From Dichetophora obliterata (Eukaryota > Arthropoda > Insecta > Diptera > Sciomyzidae), in assembly GCA_963920525.1 (NCBI GenBank), contig OY986439.1, forward strand, positions 1,743,001-1,807,000: a DNA stretch of 64,000 nt, given 5' to 3'. Shown in pieces: positions 57,337 through 64,000 of the stretch. The notes below the pieces were generated by a model. It made no database searches. It was given only the letters and a program-made list of their open reading frames with translations, and had not been told where the DNA came from. Numbering within the stretch: the stretch's first letter is position 1; each line of letters begins with the position of its first letter. The translations under genes were made by a program, and so were the position numbers.

Positions 57337-58062
57337 GGCGCCTCACGAAAAAAGTGGTTCGGGGCAGTTCCTCAAAATAATCCTAGGCTTATGTTATGAT
57401 GAATCCCCAAATATTTCGACTCTAGCGATATCCATTCTTGAGCTGCAATGGTTTCAAATAACCTCTAGAAATCGAGTTTTTTGTAAAAATATTGGCTGGT
57501 GTGTTAATTTTTTAGAAAAAGTGAAATGATCTGAAATATGCTTGCATCAAATAATTTTAAATTTTTTAATGATGTTTTTCGTGAACTTTTATGATTTTTT
57601 TTTAAGTTATTTTCACTAAAGTTCAAAAAACTTAATTATTTCTAATGATATCCTCACTGGTCAGAATTGCTGGCCAGAATTGCTTAAGCTGAAATATTAA
57701 TTATAAAATAAACACCTACTGAAAAGATATTGTAAGAAATTAAAAAAAAAAGTTATGAAGTGGTTTAAATTTTTAAAGTTTTTGTATATAAATAAAATAA
57801 AAAAAAATGAAAAATTTTTTGATGCAGATTGGAAGCGATTTTTCCGGCCTATAGTTTCTGATAGTTTGTTTTTTAAAACTGTTACGCCAACCAATATTTT
57901 TACACAAAAATCGATTTTTAGGGGCTATTTCAAACCATTCCAGCTCACGGATGGCTATCTGTACAATCGAAATATTTGAGGAATCATTATAACATACGCC
58001 CAGGTTTATTTTGAAGGAAAGACTCGATCAACTTTTTTCTTTTCTATGGAGCATTAGGCGCC
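57337..58062. mobile_element. TTAA-type element with long inverted arms, 726 bp
   Basis: Arms of about 270-300 bp face each other (57337 to about 57610, and about 57760 to 58062): shared blocks are CAAAATAAWCCTRGGCKTAT, CAAATATTTCGA, GAGCTGSAATGGTTTSAAAT and GTAAAAATATTGGYTGG. The tip is GGCGCC; the right flank is TTAA (58063-58066), the left ATAA (57333-57336), likely a mutated TTAA. Non-coding; the frame at 57755-57979 is the arm itself. The tip is related to that of the 2315-3119 element. Confidence 0.75.
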
Positions 58063-58453
58063 TTAATACACATAGTTTCATAATTCAACATATTTCATTA
58101 ATTTTTTTGAAACGCGAAGCCAATTTATCGATGACAATTTTCGCGTTCATAGAAATATCGTTATGAATATTTAATAGCGCTAAGCCATATTGATTAGATA
58201 TATATCGATTTTTTAACAACGGTCTAGTCAAAGCTGACGTAAATGAATATATTTTATGTATTAAATGAATTGTAACGAAAAATCCTGGACTCGTAAATGC
58301 ATACATTAATTGGTGAGCTTGAGACGAAGTGTCACCGCTAGAATTTGAGAAGAAAATTTTTTTAAATTTACTTTGCGATAGTCATACACAGCTTAAAAAA
58401 TCGGGAAACTGAAAAATGTACAAATCAAATTCAATTTTACGTTCATTTAATAA

Positions 58454-58974
58454 CACTGTAGGGACGTACCCACACACGAAAAAGACACACGAAGATGACG
58501 ACAACTTAAACTTGGTCGTAGAATTTAGTGGCATACTCAGTTTTTCCTAATCAGATCAAAATCCCGAAAAAAATCCCGCTTAAACTTTCAGAATTTAATC
58601 TACTTATAAAAATATTAATTTGAGTAAAAAATTTGAAGATTTTTTTAAAGATTTTACGTTTAATATTAAAATATGGTCAAAATGGTGAGAAATGCAAAAT
58701 TGCTTAACCTTTGAAAAATCATAGATTACACAAGGCTATTTTTTTTACGTTGGAGGTATTTTCGAAAATACAATAAAAAAATTGTTAAAATACTATAAAA
58801 AATTTTTTAAATTAGGGCGAAATGATGGTCGAATAACAAAAATCTGAATATCTCGAGAATTTGATCTGATTTGGAAAAATTGAATATGCCACTAAATTCT
58901 ACGACCGAAAATTAAGTTTACTCGTCTCGGCGGTTTTTTGTGTCTTTTCAAAATTTGAAAATTTACCTACAGTG
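58454..58974. mobile_element. TAA-flanked MITE with imperfect 120-bp inverted arms, 521 bp
   Basis: The ends CACTGTAGGGA and CACTGTAGGTA (complement of right) are flanked by TAA at 58451-58453 and 58975-58977. The arms include a long strong match, GGTCGTAGAATTTAGTGGCA (about 58513) with its complement near 58890. A TAA duplication suggests PIF/Harbinger; a TA-using mariner relative is possible. Non-coding. Confidence 0.7.
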
Positions 58975-59190
58975 TAATTTAACGAACAATAAATCAATGT
59001 TTATTATCGCATCGTCAGCATGCTAGTACGTTATTAAGAAAACTATTTATATTGTATTATATTTAACTTAATGTCTGCTAAACTAAGCATGTACATTGTA
59101 CAATTTTCAATTTATCTTCATGTTATGGTAGTTAAATAATTTGAAATATCTGTGCTTTTATTTAATATATAAAAAAATGTTTAATTGCTA

Positions 59191-59275
59191 AGGAGGGGGT
59201 TTGAACCCCCCGTATCTACGGCGTTGCCTACCCCGCTGTCAAAATGGTCTCGGCAGGCCCCTGGATCATGCTCGT
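59191..59275 (-). repeat. tRNA-T-arm-like stem-loop in a dispersed repeat
   Basis: On the minus strand GGGGGTTCAAACCCCC has the shape of a tRNA T-arm/B-box; upstream of it are CGCCGTAGATACGG and CAGCGGGGTAGGC. No credible A-box or acceptor stem was found. CGTAGATA motifs near G-runs recur at 42250, 57020 and (minus) 45890, so this is probably a dispersed repeat, possibly tRNA-derived. Confidence 0.35.
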
Positions 59276-59321
59276 TTAAATAAATGGCAGTGCAAGGAAA
59301 AACAATGCAATTTTGATTTTC

Positions 59322-59625
59322 AGTTTTTCGATAATTTCAAAACTGTAGTATTAAATTCTGAAAAAAATCACACACCTACAAATCGAAACTTGCATATCAA
59401 AATACCCTATAGGAACAAACTAACTTCTTTTTAAAAACAGCTAATTAAAAAACTAATTTAAAATAAACGATAAAGTTTTTCGATAATTTCAAAACTGTAG
59501 TATTAAATTCTGAAAAAAATCACACACCTACAAATCGAAACTTGCATATCAAAATACCCTATAGGAACAAACTAACTTCTTTTTAAAAACAGCTAATTAA
59601 AAAACTAATTTAAAATAAACTAACT
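59322..59625. repeat. Tandem duplication, 152-bp unit, two copies
   Basis: Positions 59322-59468 and 59474-59620 are identical over 147 bp (from AGTTTTTCGATAATTTCAAA to TTTAAAATAAAC), giving a period of 152. Perfect identity in AT-rich non-coding DNA means a recent duplication, or an assembly artefact. Confidence 0.9.
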
Positions 59626-59951
59626 AATTTAAAATATATGAATTACTTTGAATTATATTAAGGCGGAACCCACTTCAATTTTGAATAGTTTTTATTGCAT
59701 TATATATGAAGTAATATATGAAGTAATTGAAAAACTACTTCAAAACAAGTGGCTTAAAAACAACCTTGAATATTAAGGTGGCAACAACTCTGATTTTGAC
59801 ATGTTTTTATTGCAAATTTTTATTAGATTACAAGTTTATATATATTTAACCATGCTATTTAATCAAATATTATTAACTTTAGGCTTTGATGTATAGAAAT
59901 TTAAAATGTTTATGCTTTTAAATTCATCTTCAGTAAGTGGAGTATTAACTA

Positions 59952-60113
59952 GTTTTCATTTGATTTATTTTAAAGTCATTAAAAAATAATTTACATTTAA
60001 CTAATTTAACAAGTAGTTGAAAATATATGCGGTTTTCAATTGATTTATTTTAAAGTAGTTGAAAAAATTATTTAAATTAAACTAATTTAACAAGTAGTTG
60101 AAAACATATGCAG
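59952..60113. repeat. Tandem repeat, 80-bp unit, two diverged copies
   Basis: GTTTTCAWTTGATTTATTTT...CTAATTTAACAAGTAGTTGA...ATATGC occurs at 59952 and again at 60032. The copies differ by a few substitutions. Flanking CTACTTTAAATTAGTTG motifs (to 60235) belong to the same low-complexity area. Confidence 0.7.
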
Positions 60114-60235
60114 ACGAAAGTCAATTGACTTATTTAGCGGACATCACCATACAAAATATGTTAGTTCGTTCTATGGAAAAAAGTCAAGTCAAAAGTGACA
60201 AGAAACTACTTTTTCAACTACTTTAAATTAGTTGA

Positions 60236-63020
60236 TTTTCCTACAGGGTAAGTATATTTTAATCACAAATTTTTACTTAAAAAATAAAAACAAAAACACA
60301 AGAGTATTCTCTATGTCTAGGATATGCCGTTGCATGGTGCAAAAAAAGGAAATATGCAATCCGTGCACCGCCGCAACAACAAAAGACGTAAAAAATCCGT
60401 ACAATATTTCCTATGTAGGCTTCACTTAATCCCATGTATTTGGCGGAGCTATGAAGCATAGTTTATGAAATGCAACCCTGCGTTTGTAATGAGAGAGCAT
60501 CCAAACAGATGGTGAAAAAGAGTGAAGTGCAGAGTTCATTATAGAGTTCTTTCAGCTGTTGATTTTACTATGCTTCGCTTGTACAATAGGGCGTTCCCAA
60601 TCCATTGGATATTAAAGTGTAGGATGATTACAATCCGCACTTTTCTGAGCACAGAGCACTGAGTTTCAGTAAATTTTGAGGTGCACTCTGAAACTGTTCG
60701 GTTAATGAACTTTTTGTAAAGCAAATGCGTGGAGTCTCTTCTCTCTTCGTGGAATGTTTCGAAGTAAAAATATATAGGATATCATTTCAACTAAAAGCTT
60801 TACTAGCAATGGAAAAAATGAGAAAAATGCTAAAAACCTTTCGCTTTGTACAAAAAGTAGGAGTAGTACTAGTCCAAACATGCCTTTCGAACATGCTTCC
60901 ACTTATAATTCGAAACAGGGGAGCGATGGACCCCTCAGCCAAACAATTTTTTTTTCTTTTCTTGACCCAAGAAATCAACAAGCGCCGAATTGAAACGTTG
61001 ATCTAGGACACGCTGAATAGATAAGATTAGACTAGCAGCTCGAACTCGAAAATGATGACGACATTTGAATAATAAACAAAAGTTTATTTTCATCTTCCTC
61101 ACAACAAACACTTGTCAAATTATGACAAGTAACACAAATTATTTATTCGTAAAAATAAAAGTCAGTTAAAAATAACACAAAACATCGCTGCCCTTCAAAC
61201 CTAATGGATCAAACAAGTAATCCTCTTCACACAAAACTTACTTTCACACAATATCACAAAATCCAGCGCATTCTGTGCCTACATGCTCAATATCATAACC
61301 AAAGCGGTGTAAGCCGAAATGGACATTTTTAACTTTATGTAGTATAGTTTCATCTTTCTTTTGTGTTTGCTGTGAAATTTATCATAAATAAATTCTTTCC
61401 GGCCCCATATCAAATTATGCCAAAATTTTTAATTAATGGCAAACATCTTTCAACTTGGCTCTCCGTCGAACTGAGACAAATTCAGCTGCATAATATAGCC
61501 AGTCGAGAGAATAATAATAATAATAAAAAGATTATAAATCGTTGGCGTGGCCCCAGCCCATCGAGAGAAATTAATGTGTGTGTAATTTCTCACTTGTTGG
61601 ATGCTGTGGCTCCAGCAGTGGCAGCCAACTGTAGGAGCTATGCAGAAGCAAGGGCAGACGGTCACTCGCCGCAAACAATTAAAGCAAACTTATAAATAAG
61701 ACCCGCAAAATTCATTGAAGTAATCGAAACTTTACATCATTGATTGGCTACGCCGCGCACAATATCCCCAGCAGCAGAAATTGCGGATGAAATAGTAGTC
61801 AACGAGAAAGAGAAAGCAGCAAGAAAGGTGCACAAAGAAACAGTTAACCCGGTCAAGCTAATTGGGTGACGTCAGTAGTCATAATATTTGGCAAAACCTC
61901 TGTTCCTGTGAGGCAAGTATTTGTTATTGAATTTATTACGGTGCTCTTTGAGAATAAAGGCAATGCCTGAGAATTAATTGCCTTTAAATATTGATTTATA
62001 ATAACTTAATTGGTTAATAATAAATAACTAATGATTGTCATTAGTGATCACTTTTATCATTAAGCATACATTTTATCAAACAAATATCACAGTTAGCTGA
62101 TAACAACCGAAAATTCTTTGCCAGTTCTACTGTTTTCGGCATAACATTGAAACTTGTGTTCTGCATTTACCTTACCTAGGATTCAGCTGCTCCTTAAACC
62201 AAGTCAGAATGTGACAACAACTCCATAAAATCCATTAAAAAACTGCTGCTAACGTCAGCAAAAAAATGCTTACCATTATTCAAACTTGCGTCCCAAAGAG
62301 TGACAAAATGACAACTGACAAAAATTTGAATACAATGGAACACTTCGTAGCACTTCATTTGATGATGACAATAGCAACAACGGCAGCACTGGCAGCAGCA
62401 GCATCGGTAACAACAACCACAGCAAAGCAATTGAGCGATGACAATTGGATGTCCGGATTAAGCATATGTTGCCGCAGCACGCTGTTGTTAACTGGAACAC
62501 AGAAAAGTGGCTAACATGGAGACGTAACAATGTTGCTGCATTGAACACCGAAAATAAGAGAGGAAAACCATCACCGATGCCACATAACTGGAGAATTCAA
62601 TATTTGTGCAAAATGATCAAGGTGGCAAGATGGGCGGCAGCAGGGCTGGCAGGTAGGAGGATTTTCAATGGGTACATTGAAAATTATTATTTTTGCGTGT
62701 GACCGAAGGAAGATGTGGCAACGTGCAATCAACTTGTTATGTGACAGTATGCTGTCGAGTCGGTGACGGAATATGCAAAATCACTGTGCAATGTCATCAA
62801 TCAAGCCAGGAGCCAGTCGAAGAAGCTGAATCTCTTCTTGACGGGTTTGGCACAGATTTTTTTATGTTTGACTTTAAATGGCGAATTTATCAATAGTTGT
62901 TTAACTGTTTGACATCCATCGCAAAGTATGCATGTTTTCATATGCATATATAATATGTAAATCAAGCATATTACTTTCTTTTTTTCAATCCCGAAGTATA
63001 ATTCCTTCTAAGTTTTGGCC
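60236..63020. other. Host-like sequence, no gene assigned
   Basis: Composition is more balanced, with GCAGCAG/ACAACAAC tracts around 62370-62420. Frames up to 110 codons occur (for example 61363-61695) but overlap frames on the other strand and show no domain. I see no transposon ends here, so this may be single-copy intron or intergenic DNA. Confidence 0.4.
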
Positions 63021-63025
63021 CTTTC

Positions 63026-63185
63026 GTGCAATTAGTATTAACAAGAAGCACCGCACGTTGTCCGTTTGTTGATAAATTTGCTAAGTTATTAAAGTGTTTT
63101 TTTTTCCAAACAATTCGTCTTTGGAACTCGCTCCCCCATCACATTCAGCGAATAAAAAATGTAAAGCAATTTAAACATAATTTAA
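63026..63185 (+). pseudogene. Non-LTR reverse transcriptase C-terminal scrap, cut by a TTAA element
   Basis: A frame reads TRSTARCPFVDKFAKLLKCF then FQTIRLWNSLPHHIQRIKNV and KQFKHNL. The RLWNSLP block followed by a basic FK stretch is the usual C-terminal end of Jockey-type reverse transcriptases. The frame then runs into the tip of the TTAA element (REGSPGFF), as also happens at 19490. Confidence 0.65.
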
Positions 63186-63920
63186 GGGAGGGTTCTCCTG
63201 GATTTTTTTGGATTTGGCCGAAAAACAAGCAAAATTTGAGAATGGTTTGTGGGAAAATGAAAAGACATACGAACTTATGCTTTTGAACTTTGATTCGTGG
63301 TTTATTGACGAGTAAAAAAAAAAAGATATTTGAAAAATTCAAAATGGCGGCTTGAAAATGGCGGATCTCGTCGACCTCTGCGCGCAAAACAGCGACCTCC
63401 CGCGGACAGTGTGGGGCCTCAGGTAGTGAACTGAAATGAGAAATGTATAAAATTTATTAAAATTGATAACATTTTATATGCCTGGAACCTAACTTCAATT
63501 AAGTTTGGTAAAAAAAACCAATTTTATGGACTTTTAAAAAAAAAATTGAAATTTTTTGCTTTTTTTTTACTTAGATCTCGTTTAAAAATTATAAATAAAC
63601 AATTTTTTATGCCAATGTTAGGTTCCAGGCGTACAAAAAAGTATATACTTTCAAACATTTTTTGAATGAAGGAAATCGGATCAATAGAACAAGCCCTGTG
63701 CTGTCCGTTAGATTAGAAAACATGGTTCCGAGAAAAACGCGTTTAAAGTTTTTAGAAAGTTGGTACGCGCGCGTGACATGGGTACGTTTGACACGCTCTA
63801 GCTCGAGAAATACGCGTCGTATTGAAATATCCCTTGGCACAAACATTCTACATATATGTAACTTTCATTTTATGTAAAAAAAAAATGGATTTTTTCAAAA
63901 AAATCCAGGAGAACCTTCCC
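63186..63920 (-). mobile_element. Internally deleted sister of the 19494-21133 TTAA element, 735 bp
   Basis: The ends GGGAGGGTTCTCCTGGATTT (left) and the complement GGGAAGGTTCTCCTGGATTT (right) match the 1.64-kb element in reverse orientation. TTAA flanks it exactly (63182-63185 and 63921-63924). Relative to that copy, about 905 bp (19650-20555) are missing, including the whole putative transposase fragment; one breakpoint is at a CGCGCG tract. The remaining sequence is nearly identical, pointing to recent activity of the family. Confidence 0.9.
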
Positions 63921-63924
63921 TTAA

Positions 63925-64000
63925 TAAATTATTTCACACGTCCATGAATATGTATGTTTTTGAAGTATTTATATCTTAAGGTACTATTACACTGCGTAAA
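63925..64000. other. Window edge, continuation of the retrotransposon flank
   Basis: Too short to interpret; it should continue the non-LTR fragment interrupted at 63182. Confidence 0.3.

Noticed and set aside
59191..59225. A functional tRNA gene on the minus strand
   Set aside because: Only a T-arm-like stem-loop is present; no D-arm, anticodon arm or acceptor stem can be formed.
60725..61006. A 93-codon host gene
   Set aside because: No domain, overlapped by frames on the opposite strand, and no splice or promoter context.

Overview
The window looks like gene-poor, AT-rich chromosomal DNA of an insect, most likely a higher (schizophoran) fly. The evidence is a decayed nuclear copy of an insect mitochondrial 12S rRNA gene (about 32.65-33.43 kb), Jockey-like non-LTR retrotransposons, fly-type Harbinger, piggyBac, hAT, P-like and Helitron elements, and CAA/CAG-rich unique stretches of the kind common in fly introns. 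A repeat at 57.04 kb resembles one I remember from tephritid and other fly genomes, but I cannot name the species. I found no bacterial or viral locus, no CRISPR array, and no host protein-coding gene that I can defend. The window is best read as intron or intergenic DNA filled by nested, mostly dead transposable elements.

Layout. 0-1 kb: a hAT-type MITE with an 8-bp target duplication. 2.3-3.1 kb: a TTAA-flanked element carrying a pogo-like MITE. 4.2-7.6 kb: a PIF/Harbinger transposon with both its genes, split by a Jockey retrotransposon. 7.6-11.7 kb: quiet host DNA. 11.8-12.5 kb: a second hAT MITE, followed by a scrap of reverse transcriptase. 14.4-17.0 kb: a long foldback-like TTAA element with a nested MITE that holds a tRNA-like sequence. 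19.0-21.1 kb: a reverse-transcriptase fragment interrupted by a 1.64-kb TTAA element that encodes the start of a putative Mutator-like transposase. 23.6-24.7 kb: a Helitron. 25.1 kb: a MITE. 27.7-31.1 kb: a MITE split by a Jockey element, then two more inverted-repeat elements. 32.65-33.43 kb: the mitochondrial 12S copy. 34.0 kb: an uninterrupted copy of the 27.7-kb MITE. 38.6-40.4 kb: a Jockey element holding a hAT MITE. 41.1 kb: a striking near-perfect hairpin. 42.4-44.9 kb: a complete piggyBac transposon with a broken transposase gene, next to a long inverted repeat. 45.9-47.0 kb: a 5'-truncated RNase-H-bearing non-LTR element with a 14-bp target duplication. 47.5-59.0 kb: a piggyBac-type MITE, a Helitron scrap, a P-like MITE, a hAT element, another piggyBac-type MITE, a long-inverted-repeat TTAA element and a TAA-flanked MITE. 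59.3-60.1 kb: tandem duplications. 63.2-63.9 kb: an internally deleted sister of the 19.5-kb element, again inside a reverse-transcriptase fragment.

How the parts relate. No pathway is encoded. The shared theme is parasitism between elements: autonomous-type copies (Harbinger, piggyBac, the 19.5-kb TTAA element) sit beside deletion derivatives with the same ends, and retrotransposon fragments serve as landing sites. Eight TTAA-flanked insertions of several families lie in 64 kb. All calls come from reading the sequence; similarity to known families is from memory of motifs, not from a database search.
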